Shown here: positions 47,690 through 60,389 of the stretch, piece after piece
Layout of the letters: each line of letters begins with the position of its first letter
How positions within the stretch are numbered: position 1 is the stretch's first letter
From: Liquidambar formosana
Taxonomy: Eukaryota > Streptophyta > Magnoliopsida > Saxifragales > Altingiaceae
NCBI GenBank assembly: GCA_039720395.1
Contig: CM077828.1
Location: forward strand, 27,570,717 to 27,634,716
Reading direction: 5' to 3'
Length of the DNA stretch: 64,000 nucleotides
The notes under the pieces: generated by a model
Told to the model about the DNA's origin: nothing
The model's database searches: none
Seen by the model: the letters and a program-made list of their open reading frames with translations, nothing else
Translations under genes and position numbers: made by a program

Positions 47690-48865
47690 TCTTTGTTAAC
47701 TCCTGATTGATCCCCCACTCCACTCAAAATTTTTTTTTTTCCTTTTTGTTCTCGTGTGCTGATTTGTTCTAATTGATTTGTTCTTATCCAAATTTTCAAA
47801 TTCGATTTGTGTATCTCGTTCAAATTCCAATTTGTCTGACTTCATGGGACAATCGACATGCTAATTTCGAAATGCAACTATGTGACAGCCAAAATTCCAG
47901 AGTTTGATTACTCTGTCTAACGTTAAAACGCACACGAAAGCAATCCCTAGGCATTTCTTTATGTTGCCTTTCATTACAACAACTTTTGCTCATTATTTTA
48001 TATGCATGTGCCACCTTCATAATCTGCTGGTGCAATAGAGTTTCTCATTCCACACCCAAAAAAAAAAAAACCAAAGATTGCAAAAAAGAAGTTAAAAATT
48101 TAAAAGATGCAGTAAATGAGCTCCAATTTTTCAGGTAACGAAGCTGGAATACGTGTAATATTCAAATAGGTGCAGCACGAGAACCCGGGTAACATGAGCC
48201 TTGATTGAAAATCTGCCATGAACAGAGACCCCCACTTTTCACTTTTCAGACCTTCAAGACACAAAAAAAAAAAAAAAAAAAAAAAATTTCCACCCAAAAA
48301 TCTTCATGAACGATGGACCACTGCCCATCATGAAACTGAAGAATTTCAAGAAAGAAAGTGAACGATGGACCACTGCCCATCATGTAACAGAGACCCAATT
48401 TTATTTTGGTTTTTATTTTTTTCTTTTTCTTTTCACCCCAATTAGCCTGAAATAAACTTGTTGGACAAGTTGAGTTTATATGGACTTATAGAGATTCAGA
48501 CCCTTCGGATGCTAACATTTACTTCTGACATCACCAAAATTCTTTATAATCATATGCCTAGTCCACTTCTAATCCGAATTGCAAACCAAATCTTAAAACT
48601 ACATGGAGCATCTAGCATCTTAAAGCATTGACCCCATATAGTAAACAACATTTTGTGTCTCTAAAATTGCAAGAAATGGATTACTTTGTGATAATCACCA
48701 TTGAATTCAACTGTCAAAGGGAAAAATTCATCCATAAATTCACCTTTCAACAGAGGTCATGGGGCCAATTATTTTTCACATCCTAAATGTGCTACAAATG
48801 AAAAGCCAATCGGATAATCCTCCTCCTATTCGGATGGTGAAGGTGAAGGTGCAACAGAAAGATCC
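47690..48865. other. Unit B spacer after the Ole e 1 gene, with degenerate small-ORF fragments
   Basis: It corresponds to 30.28-31.25 kb of unit A. Fragments at about 48215-48390 (minus) resemble the small Cys-rich ORF but are out of frame. An A-run lies near 48264-48286. Confidence 0.5.
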
Positions 48866-48868
48866 AAG

Positions 48869-49006
48869 CTAGAAGAACATCCATTGATAGTTGATACACT
48901 GCCATGAACAGCAACCTACTTCTTTGCCTTCAAGGGCAAAAATCTTCAGGAACAGTGGGCCACCCATCACAAAACTGAAGAGCTTCAAGAAAGAAAAGTA
49001 CTCCAT
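48869..49006 (-). pseudogene. Small Cys-rich ORF, third copy, altered to 45 codons
   Basis: Starts MEYFSFLKLFSFVMGG. It lacks the five codons GWKDF of the unit B copy (in-frame 15-bp loss) and then gains bases after GCCSWQCIN, ending at a TAG (48871-48869), so the final CSSS and acidic tail are lost. A CTATATAAACTC box remains upstream (about 49054-49065). Confidence 0.45.
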
Positions 49007-49434
49007 CTCTTTTCACCTCACTTCCCCAGTGACAAAATGGTTGTACAAGTTTGAGTTTATATAGGCAGAGGGAGATTTAGACCCTTCAACACCCCACATT
49101 CATTTATGACATTTCCAAAGTATTTTCCATGATTACATTCTATAACTAGGCTTATCAAAATGCTTAGAATTTTGAAATATTAACTCAAACTTATATTTTT
49201 AAGCAGACCCAATAATTATTCATAAGAAAAGTGATGGCTATATCATTTTTGTGGCGTACCTGGTTGATGAGATTCACTTCAATGAAAAACTGATCTAACC
49301 CATCGTCTTGTATTTAGAAACAATCGCTTTACTGCAACTTCTCTTCCATGGGAAGGAAGAACACCCTATGGTTGTTTGATGGATCAAAACTGGTGGTAGA
49401 CTGGTAGCCCTTTTTAACTCCTGGTATCTGAAAT

Positions 49435-49640
49435 TTAGCTTGGAGTGATCAAAATTCTGACAATATAAACCTCAGATTCCGAACAGAATATACATGTGTG
49501 TGATACAGAGTTAGGATTAGGGTTCGGGGACTTCAATGTGGCGAATGACGGTGGCGATGGAGTGCCGAAAGCCGGTGTGAACAACGGTATGTTGAAGGAA
49601 GGCGGGGGTGGAGGATTGGGTTTAAGCAAAAGCCGCCATT
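49435..49640 (-). repeat. GC-rich proline/serine-coding block, unit C copy
   Basis: Third copy of the block at 25157 and 31434, in the same orientation. As at 25 kb, an upstream ATG in the overlapping frame hits TAA at codon 6. No gene is supported. Confidence 0.5.
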
Positions 49641-49649
49641 TTTGTGGGA

Positions 49650-51750
49650 TTGATTGAAGTTTTACGCCCTCACTGACGGGCGGAGGGGCAAAGAGAATGA
49701 CGTATGGAAAAAACCGAAATTAAAAGAAAATTAAAAGCGGCGTTAATAACACCGCTTTTATTATAAGATTTTTTTTCTTTTTTTTTTTTTTTTGGCTATA
49801 ATACAACATAAAAATAAGTGCAAAACCGAGTTTTATATATGTCGGGGGTAATTAACAAAAAGAACAAACTTTTAGTTTGGGATCTCAAATTTGAATTTTA
49901 TTTAAACTTCTTTTTGAAGTTGTTGGATTGAGATCCATATGAATTAATGATTTAAATGATTCTAATCTCACGGCTTGAAATAAAAATCCAAACAAAATTA
50001 TTGTCCAAGATCCTAAATTAGAAGATAACTACTAACAGTAAGTGAGAAATAAAAGTCTGAACAAAATTATTGTCCAAGATCCTAGATTAGAAGATAACTA
50101 CTAACAGTATATATATATATATATATATATAGTTCATTTTTTATGAGATTAACCTCATGCAACTTTAGATAAGATTGCCGTCCAAAACTCTATTCATATT
50201 TTAATTTGTAAAACCAACTGTTGAATTAGATAGTCTTTTCATATAGGTAATACATACCAAAAATCAAGTTCATTCTTATTTTCCTATTGTAGATTATTAG
50301 TTCCTTGCACTATAAGATATGGCTTTCCTGTTCTTGAGTCAAACTACAAGGCTACAATGTATTTAGTTTTCAAATCCCTGTTTTTTATTTTTATTTTACA
50401 AAATGGACTGATTATAAGCAAATTAACTATAAATCAATACAATGAACTAGTAATTACAACCAGATAACTACTAACTTAATCAAGGTTAGAAAGTTACGAG
50501 TCAATTAAATTGACTTGTAATTATCTTAATTGTTGGTACCAAAAATAAAGCAGCTGATTTAATAGCAAGGGCTACACCTATAATCAGACCATTCATAATT
50601 CCGAAATCCATCAGAATAAATGTTCCCAATAAATATCTCCCATTTAAAACTATGATTATCAAACTTACCACTAATATAAATTCTAATAACCGATAAGCCA
50701 GCCCTAATATCTTAGAGCATTTCTAAGGGATTAGATATCCAATCCCTTGGCTATTTTAGTTAGCCAAACAATATATTTTTTTTCTCCAAAGAGCTAGCCA
50801 AACCATTGCAAAACTATGATTATCTTATGCTGCTGACCAAGCTTGTTATTACCAGTTTGGTCCAGTGAAAATAACAATATTTTGTTAGTAAACCCAATAT
50901 GTGTACATATATGACTTAACCCAAACTGCATGGGCTAACTTGAACACCTACCGCCACATCCCCCGGCCATATTGAACACCTACCGCCACCAAGTGAACAG
51001 TATCATCACCACGACACCACCCTTCCACAGCGCACAATGTAGCCACCACCTCCACCTCCACCTCCACTGCCTAATCATCCTTTGTGGAGCTACGCAGGAA
51101 ATTGTCTCTAAATCGCCCGACTGCTCTTACAATTCCAAATTCTTTATTTGTCTTATTTTCTTTGGATTAAAACTGTAACACCAAGGAGCATTGGTTGACT
51201 AGGATGTGGTTTATGAACATTCACCATTTTTTCAAGAAAATTGTTACTTACTTCTACAACATCAGGTCATCAACAAACATGCCATTTTTAATCCAGATTG
51301 CTAACCAAGTATCAAAACCACTTGAATAAGCCAACATCTTGAAGCAATAGTCAATTTTTATTTTTTTTTCCCCTAGTTTAAACACCTCGATTATGTTTGG
51401 ACATCCTGTCTGAATTGCTATTTCAAAAACTCTCTAAGGCATGTCTCTATGTCCGCTTCGTTGTTACAGCAGCTTTGCTTCTGCATTTATAGGTATGTAA
51501 ACATTCATAATCTGGATTTGTCATTCAACAGTCTGAAAATAGAAAGAAGACGATAAACAGAACAGAACGAAAGAAAACCAACACCCTTTACATTACATTG
51601 TGGTACAAAGAATGAAAAATAAAGAAAAAAAAATCTCACCAACCTTCAGAGGCTGGTCTTATTAGTATAAGCCAGTACTGGTTATTTGGCTAGTACCCAA
51701 AGGTGCAACAAATGAGCTCCAATTCTTTAGGTTTCCAAACTAGAATACAA
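49650..51750. other. Unit C spacer and intergenic DNA, no gene seen
   Basis: 49.8-50.7 kb matches parts of 25.5-26.6 kb. A short MITE-like end (TAGAGCATTTCTAAGGGATT) lies near 50717. A TA tract is at about 50108-50131 and a CCACCT repeat near 51043-51067. The last part may include the 3' UTR of the PX gene. Confidence 0.5.
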
Positions 51751-51774
51751 ATGGTACGGTAAGATTACAGGTAA

Positions 51775-54700
51775 TCAAAGCGATGTGCTTGGCAGAGAAC
51801 CCATTAAGATAACAGTGTCACCATCTTTATGTCCCCCTATCTTTTCCTGCCTTGCCTTAGAGAATAGTCCAGAGAAGAATCCCACTGGCAACCCAGAACT
51901 CAGTTTCCTCCCCAACAAGTCCAACGCTCCCTCCTCTTCACCACCGCCGACCCATCGGCCTACCCTCTTTGATGTCTCCACAGCTTCATCCACCCTTAGG
52001 TGTGCCCCACAAGGACAATTTGTGAGCTTTCTGAAGCAAGGCTTATGAAAAACTGATTTACAAGATCCACACCTCTCAGCCTCACTTTCCTGTTGATTAT
52101 TTTGTATGGTCAGATATTCAGATTATATCAATCATGGTAAATTAATGATCAATAACAATAAGAAGGTTTTGAGCTTTCTCAGAGAAAAAATAAGAACAGA
52201 AAAGGAACAATCAGGGAAAAACTATTTCGTTTGTTTATGTACCACTTTGTGGTATTCATGCTCATTGACATGGACACTTCATTCAACAGGATCTTTGAAA
52301 CTATCACATAACCTAGATTGACAATTTTAGCTATCTTCCCAAGTCCATTCTAACAAATGGTTAGGACATAAAGAACAAAAAAAGAATATCTCACAAAGAA
52401 AAGTAATATTTCCACAGGTTGAGACCAGAGAGTGATTCTTATGTGGTGCCTGCTAAATTGCTAATTGATGGACTAGAACTGTGAGCATGAAACAAAGAAC
52501 CAATAGAGATATTTTCAATTTTAACTTTTAAGATTAAAATCATGGAAAAACTTTTTATTCTCCCCAACACCGCCCCCCCAAAAAAAAAAAAAAACACCTT
52601 TTTGGGCAGTAATTAATTTTATGGCAATTTTGTAGGGTAGCATCATAACCACTATATTAATACCCACCTGAAAAGGGAAAATAAGAGAAGATGGGTCATT
52701 ACAAGCTTGTCGAGCACCACAGGGGACTCCAACATCACAGCATATGAGGCATCGCTCCGTAATATGATCCAGGATTTTCCTTAAGACAGTTTCTATCATC
52801 ACTGGTAGTGCTGCCATAAGAGTTGATATTCATCAGAATGTACAGAGAGATGGATTTAAATAAAAATATATATTGCGTCAGACATCTATAGGTACATACT
52901 AACAGAAATGTTATAAATATCCTATCATGAAACTAGGGAGAAAAATGTTCAATAGCTAATTTACACTGTGATCATATTATAAATTTCAACAAGAAATATA
53001 AAACTAAAAGAAGGGAATGTTAAAATTTGGAAAAAATTAAACAAAAAAAAAAAAATTATCAACAGCAAATGTCCAACTTTTAAACTTTGAATTTAACAAG
53101 GAAAAAAATTGAAGCTTAAATCTTGCGCAGGAAAGATTCAACATCTTGGCCTCTCAGGTGGCAGATTTGAAACCTTGGAGGAAGCCTCCAGTGATAGGGA
53201 ATTATACCAATGAATGATTTCATCTTCAAAAATCTGCAACCACCCCAGCTCTTGCAAAAATGGGGCAGATCAATACTGAAATGCTGACTCTACAATAGAA
53301 GGTGAACCACTTCATTCAGAAAGTTCACAAATTCCAAAAGGGACTATTAGATGTATTTCAAGATTCATAATAATAAAAAAATCAAAACAGCAAAATATGA
53401 AATGTTTGAGATAATATTATATTCACGCAACAAATAGACTCATTTCAAATGTTGTATGTAAAAAACAATCTAATGAACCAATTTTCATGGGATGTCCATA
53501 TGCATCCTCTATATTTAGATATATACTGCATCGGCCCTTAAAATATCCTTTTTACCTCTTTGGTAAAGGCATAGGCTCTTAAATTACATGAAGAACCTTT
53601 AAATGTAAATGCATTGAAATGTCAAGCCACTAATCCTAGAATATGTTCCAACTAGGTCGCAAATTAGAAATAAGCTTGTTAAAGCTAACCTGCAAACGCC
53701 CCCTTGGAAAGATCAATAAGGTCTCTAAGTGCAAAAAAATCATTGCTTTCAAGAAGATATCTTCGAGACCCAAGTCCTTTGTTGATAGACCTATGGAATG
53801 GGCAGTGAACATATGAAAGCATAGATCCTATCTTTTTCCTCACATTCATAACATGGAGCAGGGCAGGGACCTTTGAAAATAGGAAAGGATTCACCGCACT
53901 AACACAAAGCATGGGCTGCAATAAGAATTTCATTAAGCACATTTACCATGACCTGAAATAAGATTTCAGTAGGACATGAAAACATAACATGATAGCTAAC
54001 ATCTGTAAGGTGGTGAATTAAAAACATACTGTATGTCTCTCTATCTATCTATAACTATAAAAGTTCACAACGTGGCTTGGTTGGGTGAAAGAAGAAGGTT
54101 CAGTTTAAAATCTTCTCGACCAAACTTGAGAAATCATTCTTAGTTTCCCTGCATACAACCATTTCATAGATCCCTCGGAGAGGTGCTTTGGTTGGTAAGC
54201 CTTATCTTGGATGTCTCGTGAAATTTTTAGGAAACTAATGAACCCAACGAATATATGACCAGGAAAAGGCCAAAATTATGGTTTTTCAGTCATCAGTTGG
54301 AAAACAATGTTGGCCCATGAAACTTATGTAAGAAAGGCCATTGGCTACATGGTTTGATGCACCCTGCATTTCACAATGGTATCAGTGTCAAGTGTCAACT
54401 ATGCTTGTGCTTTTCTCCCTTGCTTGTGCAAATAATGTAATCTTAACAAGAAGGCTTAAGAGTTGGAGATGAAAAAAATCTGTCCCCACAATATGATGCA
54501 GTGTTTATATGCATTTATGTATTCCCACAACTAGATGTTATGTTTATACGTGTTCATGAGTATAATTACCTAGTCACTATGTTTGTTGCCTACTCTCGTA
54601 CCGTCGGCTACATGGTTTGATGCACTCTGCATTTCACAATGGTATCAGTGTCAAGTGTCAACTATGCTTGTGCTTTTCTCCCTTGCTTGTGCAAATAATG

Positions 54701-57700
54701 TAATCTTAACAAGAAGGCTTCAGAGTTGGAGATGAAAAAAATCTGTCCCCACAATATGATGCAGTGTTTATATGCATTTATGTATTCCCACAACCAGATG
54801 TTATGTTTATACGTGTTCATGAGTATAATTACCTAGTCAGTATGTTTGTTGCCTACTCTTGTGTAATCGTCTCAACTCATTCACATACAAAGAATCTACA
54901 GATAACAACATTGTAAACCACAAAAGGAAATGGTGGTCTTCAGATTACCTGATCATGTATAGAATCCAGATATGATTTAGCCATTTGAGAAACTGGATAT
55001 TGTGTAAAATCCCAATGATGCAAAACTCTAGCTGGCAAGACTGCAGTGTCATTTGTATGGCATGAAGAACAAAACAACTGACCGGTGTATTCACAGAGTC
55101 TAGGCTTGCCCCACCCAATTGTTTGAACGAAGTCCTGCATCAGGGTCTTTCCACCATCAAAATGTCTGTGGCATCCTGCACAAGTATAGTGTTGTGCTTC
55201 TAGTAATTGTTTCGTAGATTTGTATGGTCTGATTTCAACCAAGAGTGATATAGTCTTCCCTAGAGGGGAAACTTCTGTCTCTGCTCCTCTGGTTAAAGAT
55301 GTGAACTGAGGCAAAAGTGTATTTGATGCAGGTGAACCAGGAAGGGCATTTTCGGGGGACAAAAATAAAACTAAAGCACTTGGGGGACTGGATGAAAATC
55401 GGGAGTGGAGAATAGATCGCAAACACTCTTGAATAAGAGCACTTCTCTCTGCAATAACATCGGGAGAAACATTGCCAAAAATCTTTCTGGATTCCCGTTC
55501 GACACAGGACCAGGGAGAAGGAAGAATCCAGCCTTGATCAGAAAATAATGTTTTCAACCGTCGGTAGAGAGTAAAGAAATCACGGTATCTGCGTTCAACC
55601 TCCCATTGATCCTTGCCACTCCACACTCTTATTCTATACACAGTGTATTCCTTCACTCCAACAAGCCTTTCACCAAGTGAGACATCTCCTTTCTTTTGCT
55701 TAGCACCGACTACTTCAACCCCATCAATTCTCGGTGGATGCTGAATTACTGAGTGAGCATCATCCGAACCCGAAGTAGAAGCAGTGGAGCCACCATCTCT
55801 CAAAGGCAGAGATATGTGGGATTGAAATATCCTACTACCCTGAGTTAAACTAGTCCCAGGAGACTCACCAGAGTCGAGTAAAATTTCTTCCATTTCATGG
55901 ACAACATCAGCATAGGATTCATTCAAATCAAGATTCTCCATCTGCAAGATGGCATGAAATAACAAGTTCAAATAGAAGCAGCTTAAGTTCTTTGAATCAA
56001 GAGTTCATTCACTGAGAATGGTCTGTCACCATACAAAACTTCCAAGAAAGAGCTCTTAACAAGTAAATCGATATAGAAACATCTGCTCTCCAATTACTTG
56101 TTGACGATGCAAACCACTGTAAAAAAATGTATGAACCCAAAAAAAAAAAAAAAAAAAAAGGTTGTGGAATTTAATTACTGACCTTAATTGATGTGGGATG
56201 GTCTTCAAAGAGACTGACCTTAATTGATGTGGGATGGTCTTTAAAGAATTCTACTGAAACAGGAGAATCATTCAATATTTCTGTAGTGTCATTCTCAAAC
56301 ATTGATTGGAGTGAATTTGGTTTCTGGTCATCCAAGAATTTTGCCTTTTCAGCTTCGGGTACTTCAGTTGAAGAAGAACAATGCTGAATGATTGTAATAT
56401 CTGAAAGAGGGTCCAAGTCTAATTTTGATTTCCCCAACTCTTGACCGTCTAGAATTTGATTATCATCAAGGCCAATAACTTTCTCACTAATTATATATTG
56501 ACGCTCCCTTTCCATGCCGCCGTCCATAGCATTCAAACCCATCCTCAGAGGATCCTTGGGATTTTGTGGGTCCTGCTCTGTTTCAAAGATATTCTTAACA
56601 GAACAACTTTGACCCTCTGCCGATTCATCCGCACTTCTGACTTGACTGCTGGCTACAAGAATGTCTCTCACGTCTTCTCCTCGCTCTTGCTCACCAAAAT
56701 TCGAAACACCAATTTGGGTTACAGAACAACTTTCAATATACTCTGTCAATTCATTAGCACCTTGAACCTGATCGCTGGCAATATGAATATCTCCCCCGTC
56801 TTCTCCTCGGTCTGATCCACCAATACCCTGAAACTCACCAACAGTCGCAGAAGAGGAATTTGGTACTAGTCTTTCAGATTCAAGATCCATTTGTTGTTGC
56901 TCCTCAAACTTATTGAACATCACTGAAGCTAGAGTACTTTCACCTGTTTCTTGCTCAAAATCATTCCAATCTTCTGAACCGAAGGCTACATCAGAGTTCA
57001 TAAGCAATGGATTTCCGCACACAGTTTTTTCTTTGCGGTGGTATTGCATGTTCCGCTTACTATGCGGGTCAATCTTATGTTCATTGTCTGTACCATAGTC
57101 AAACATTGAATCCTCATCTTCCGAATGTTCATATCTAGATGATGTTCCTTCCTCCTCAGAAAGCCTTCCCATCTCCCTTCCATCAAATAGTGAATCCGAT
57201 TGTGAATTTAACCCCTGGGACCAACTCTCACCCTCTTCATTAAAAAGGAGAGATGGAGAACCTTCTTCTGCCCATGATAAAAAATGGGAACCATTATCAA
57301 CCCGATCACTAAAGGAGTTTCCTTCAATAGTATCAGCATCCGTAGTCACCTGAATTGTTGCATTTTGCGCAGGACTTAGAATTCCTCCAGCCTGACCATC
57401 TCCTCTCCATGCAGTTCTTTCTTTATCTCCACCATCAACACCCTCGTCCAAATCAGTTTTTAAATCCACAACCCTCAGTAACTCCGATTCACTCTCAACC
57501 TTCAATGACATCATATCACTACTCACTCCCTGAGTTGCCTCACGCAAGGCAGAACTCTCCTCATTGCTATCTAATTTATACCCATTTTTCATCCCCGGTT
57601 CCTCATCGCTCTTCACTTCACGAAATTCAATTCTACGATGGCCTAAAAAATCCAAACTATCCAAAGACGAAAGCTTTTGGGTTTCATAATTCCGATCAAA

Positions 57701-58015
57701 CCCTCCACCCAAACTAAAATTCTCCAAAACAGCATCCTCCCCAAGGCCTAAACTCCTCAGTGACCCAAATTCAGATTCAATACACTCGTTAAAAGTTCCA
57801 AACGAACTACGCATGCTGGGCGTACCCATGACCGAGTTCGCGCTACAATACCTATCGAATTCGGACTCTCCGCACGATGAGTACCGCGACGAAGCCGGCG
57901 ATGCATCGCCGCCATCACCGTCCAGTTTCTGCTCTTGCCAGGGCGTAAACTCATCTAACGGATCGGGAGAGACGACTTGTGGGGAATTCTCCCGAGTCCC
58001 CTCTCCATTGCTCAT
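51775..58015 (-). CDS. PX domain + Rubicon-homology (zf-RING_9/DUF4206) protein, five exons, 1169 aa
   Basis: Minus-strand exons: 58015-56183, 55941-54949, 53915-53690, 52810-52668 and 52089-51775. All are GT-AG and all joins keep frame. The first 611 residues are acidic and low-complexity (Ser/Glu/Asp). A PX domain follows at about 681-808 (VYRIRVWSGKDQWEVERRYR, basic-aromatic core), which binds phosphoinositides on endosomes. The C-terminal half has Cys-rich zinc sites: CAGC near 865, LCEY...CSSC near 894-905, CLICC and CGARQAC in exon 4, and CGSCKSVFHKPCFRKLTNC in exon 5, the Rubicon-homology type known from autophagy and Rab7 regulators. The architecture matches a plant PX family of poorly known function; an endosomal trafficking or autophagy role is inferred. 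The start ATG follows an ATTAG acceptor-like site, so a short leader intron (up to about 58086) is possible. Confidence 0.93.
52090..52667 (-). other. Intron 4 of the PX gene
   Basis: Bounded by CAG|GTGGGTA and AACAG|GAAAG on the minus strand. It has a C-run/A-run near 52570-52594. No other gene is seen. Confidence 0.85.
52811..53689 (-). other. Intron 3 of the PX gene
   Basis: Bounded by GCAG|GTTAGC and ATGGCAG|CACTACC on the minus strand. AT-rich; no other gene is seen. Confidence 0.85.
53916..54948 (-). repeat. Intron 2 of the PX gene with a 264-bp tandem duplication
   Basis: 54342-54605 is repeated at 54606-about 54862 with few changes (both begin GGCTACATGGTTTGATGCA). Copies contain GTATCAGTGTCAAGTGTCAA. 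The repeat is wholly intronic. Confidence 0.88.
56181..56252 (-). repeat. 36-bp in-frame duplication carrying the exon 1 splice donor
   Basis: 56181-56216 and 56217-56252 are near-identical. On the minus strand each ends ACATCAATTAAG|GTCAGT. The outer copy (exon end 56183) is used in the model. The inner copy (exon end would be 56219) has the same GTCAGT and would shorten the protein by 12 residues in frame. The repeat encodes DHPTSIK twice. Confidence 0.85.
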
Positions 58016-58089
58016 CTAATACTCAAAAATTAAAAAATTAAACCTAAAAAACAGCAAATATTGAGAGAGAAGAGAGAATTTACCCTAGA

Positions 58090-59440
58090 ATCGATGGTTT
58101 TGATTCAACGTAGAATTGCGTTTCGGTGGATCGCACAACACCTGATAAGAGCAGATCGCACACGAAGAGCTAGGGTTTGATAGAGAGATGACCTCGGCGC
58201 TGGGAGTGAGACGGAGAGAGACAAAGGAGGGTTTTGTGAGGTTTGGGAAATCCCAAAAAATGGTTTCTATCGTTTCTTGTTTGTTTTCTTTTGGGACTCA
58301 TGAAAATGCTGGTTGACGTTGTCTCTCCCGGACACCAACGCCCAAGGGGCTATTTGTTTTGCGGTAAAAATTTGTTGATGGATGGGTGACGTTTATGGAC
58401 AATTTGTGTTCTCCAAGTCAATGCATTCTTATTGGAAAAGCGTGCTGTTATTTACCACCATTGATGTGGCATTCCATTTTTTATTCTTTATTTTTTTGGT
58501 GGGCAACGAATCAAACCATACAATAAAACCATAGCCTCCAACTAAAAACTTATAAATTAATTCCAAAAAATCCAACAAAAATCTGATTAAAAAAATTACC
58601 AACCATAGAACTTATAAATTGATTCCAAAAAATCAAAAATTGACTTAGTTATTAGAAGTGTCAATAATCAAATATTATAAATGTGCACTGGTCCAACCGA
58701 CTCATTTGATTTAGCTTAGACTTGATATACTCTATTAATTAAATACTAATAAAATTTAATTAAAGAAAATATGAAAAGTGAATAAAGTTACATATATTGT
58801 GTATGCAAATAAATTACTTCAGTAAAATTTAAAAGGCAAATAAAGAAAAGTGCCTCCCCCCCTAAAAAAAAAAGAGAAATGCTAAACATGCCGAAGGATG
58901 AAGACCGAATGAAGGCTGACATGTTGTAATTGACAAAGTTGCCCTCACCCTAAAATATGGAGAATCCCACTCCTCAGTTGCAAAAACTTCTTTCTCTTAT
59001 CTACTCATCCGGATCTCTCTCTCTATGTTTAAGATATAAACTCATCCCTCTTTCTCTAGAATTCTCTACATTTATCTTCTATGCACCATTAAATACGGTG
59101 ACATCTATGCTTTGACGACAGCATCTATCTCTCCTTTTACTCTCTATTTTTTCGTTACAAATAATACAGATCTCAGCACTCCTATTGACAAAGATCAAAC
59201 CAGCGGGAAGAAATGTGTTTTTTTTCAATGACTTGCAATGGATCTTAGAAAAACCACCGTTCGTCATCGGTTGAAGCAAAACCACCAACAATACCCTTGG
59301 TGAATCTGAGGACCCTTTGCAACAAAAGCAGATCTATTGTTCATCCTTAGATCTATTTTGTTTCGGTATGTTCATGGCCGAATCTTGTACGGTTTTGTGT
59401 GGGTGCTATCTGTTGCATTAATATGCTTAACTGATTTTAT
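58090..59440. other. Upstream region of the PX gene and intergenic DNA
   Basis: 58.09-58.3 kb is the likely leader and promoter of the PX gene. The rest is AT-rich with no recognised gene; a 70-codon ORF at 59079-59291 has no support. Confidence 0.5.
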
Positions 59441-59445
59441 CTTGA

Positions 59446-59790
59446 TTTCTTATCTTTGATTTTTATCTTGAATTTCCTTTTTTTTTTTATGACAAAAATA
59501 AAATTATCCTGATTTTTTTTTATTTGATAATTTTATCTTATTTATTTTTAATCATTTTATCTGATAATTTTATCTTGTTTTTTTTTTAATTATCTTTGAT
59601 AATTTTTATCTTGGTTTTTTTATCTTTGATAATTTTTATCTTGTTTTTTATCTTTGATAATGTTATCTTGATTTGTATCTTTGATAAATTTATCTTATTT
59701 TTCTATCTTTGATAATTTTATCTTGTTTTTTTATCTTTGATAATTTTTATCTTTTTTTTTTTTTTATCATTTTATCTTTGATAATTTTAT
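59446..59790. repeat. Minisatellite built on TATCTTTGATAATTTTATCTTG
   Basis: About ten imperfect units of roughly 25-32 bp, each with TATCTTTGATAATTT and a TTATCTTGTTTTT-type tail. Unit length varies in the T-runs. No coding potential. Confidence 0.85.
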
Positions 59791-60169
59791 ATATATGTAT
59801 TTTTTGATGTGTTGAGTCAAAGATTCAAATTTGTGAGTTAATTTTTGATGAGGGTTAGGTGTCGAGAAAACGGGAGATATAGCAGATTTTCCTTTTTTTT
59901 GTATATGGGCATTTTAGTCAATATGAATGTCTTCTTGAAGGAGAGTTTTGAAATCAACCAATCAACATAAAGCCATGTCATTTCGTCTTTAGAGTCGACT
60001 ATAGAACTCGGCTCATGTATCACCACTCAAAAAAAAATCCTTAAAGAATGAAAGAAATGTTTTAATTCCAAAAAATCCTAATATGACTAGTATATTTAAA
60101 GTACGAATATTACTAATGTTTTAAAATCTACTATGCTCTCCTAACTAAAACAGGTTAGCTTGAGTTCAA

Positions 60170-60376
60170 GGACTTGGATTTGGTGCATTTTTATACTTTA
60201 ACTACACCGTGCAGTGGTCTTTAGATGAGCGACACGTTATAAAAGGAAGGTATGAATGATTGAGATTTGTTCTATTAGAAGCTCACGGCGTTGCGTAGCT
60301 CATGTGGCAAATTCCTCTCTCACGACGACCACAGCACGATGCAGTTAAAGTGGAAAATTGCACCAAATCCAAATCC
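60170..60376. mobile_element. MULE-type MITE, 207 bp, with 10-bp target duplication
   Basis: Ends are GGACTTGGATTTGGTGCA and, inverted, GGATTTGGATTTGGTGCA; further inside CTTTAACT and GACCAC pair as well. Perfect TTGAGTTCAA repeats flank it (60160-60169 and 60377-60386). A 9-11-bp duplication is typical of Mutator-like elements. It has no ORF. Confidence 0.78.
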
Positions 60377-60389
60377 TTGAGTTCAAGAC

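Larger units (their letters stand above)
25150..51400. repeat. Tandem segmental duplication: units A (25.15-31.43 kb), B (31.43-49.43 kb), C (49.43-51.4 kb, partial)
   Basis: Matching landmarks recur in order: the GC-rich block (25.2, 31.5, 49.5 kb), the GCTACGGTGATTTT stretch (26.63, 32.63 kb), CCTGCTTATGGTCTCCATT (26.90, 32.93 kb), the small Cys-rich ORF (27.6, 33.9, extra 48.9 kb), a SINE (29.2, 36.4 kb) and the Ole e 1 gene (29.7, 47.1 kb). Subtracting the two LTR insertions from B leaves about 6.8 kb against 6.3 kb for A. Unit C holds the GC-rich block and part of the following DNA, to where the PX gene's 3' region begins. Confidence 0.85.

Noticed and set aside
56456..57717. Plus-strand ORFs of 119-120 codons
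   Set aside because: Antisense shadows of the large acidic exon 1 of the PX gene.
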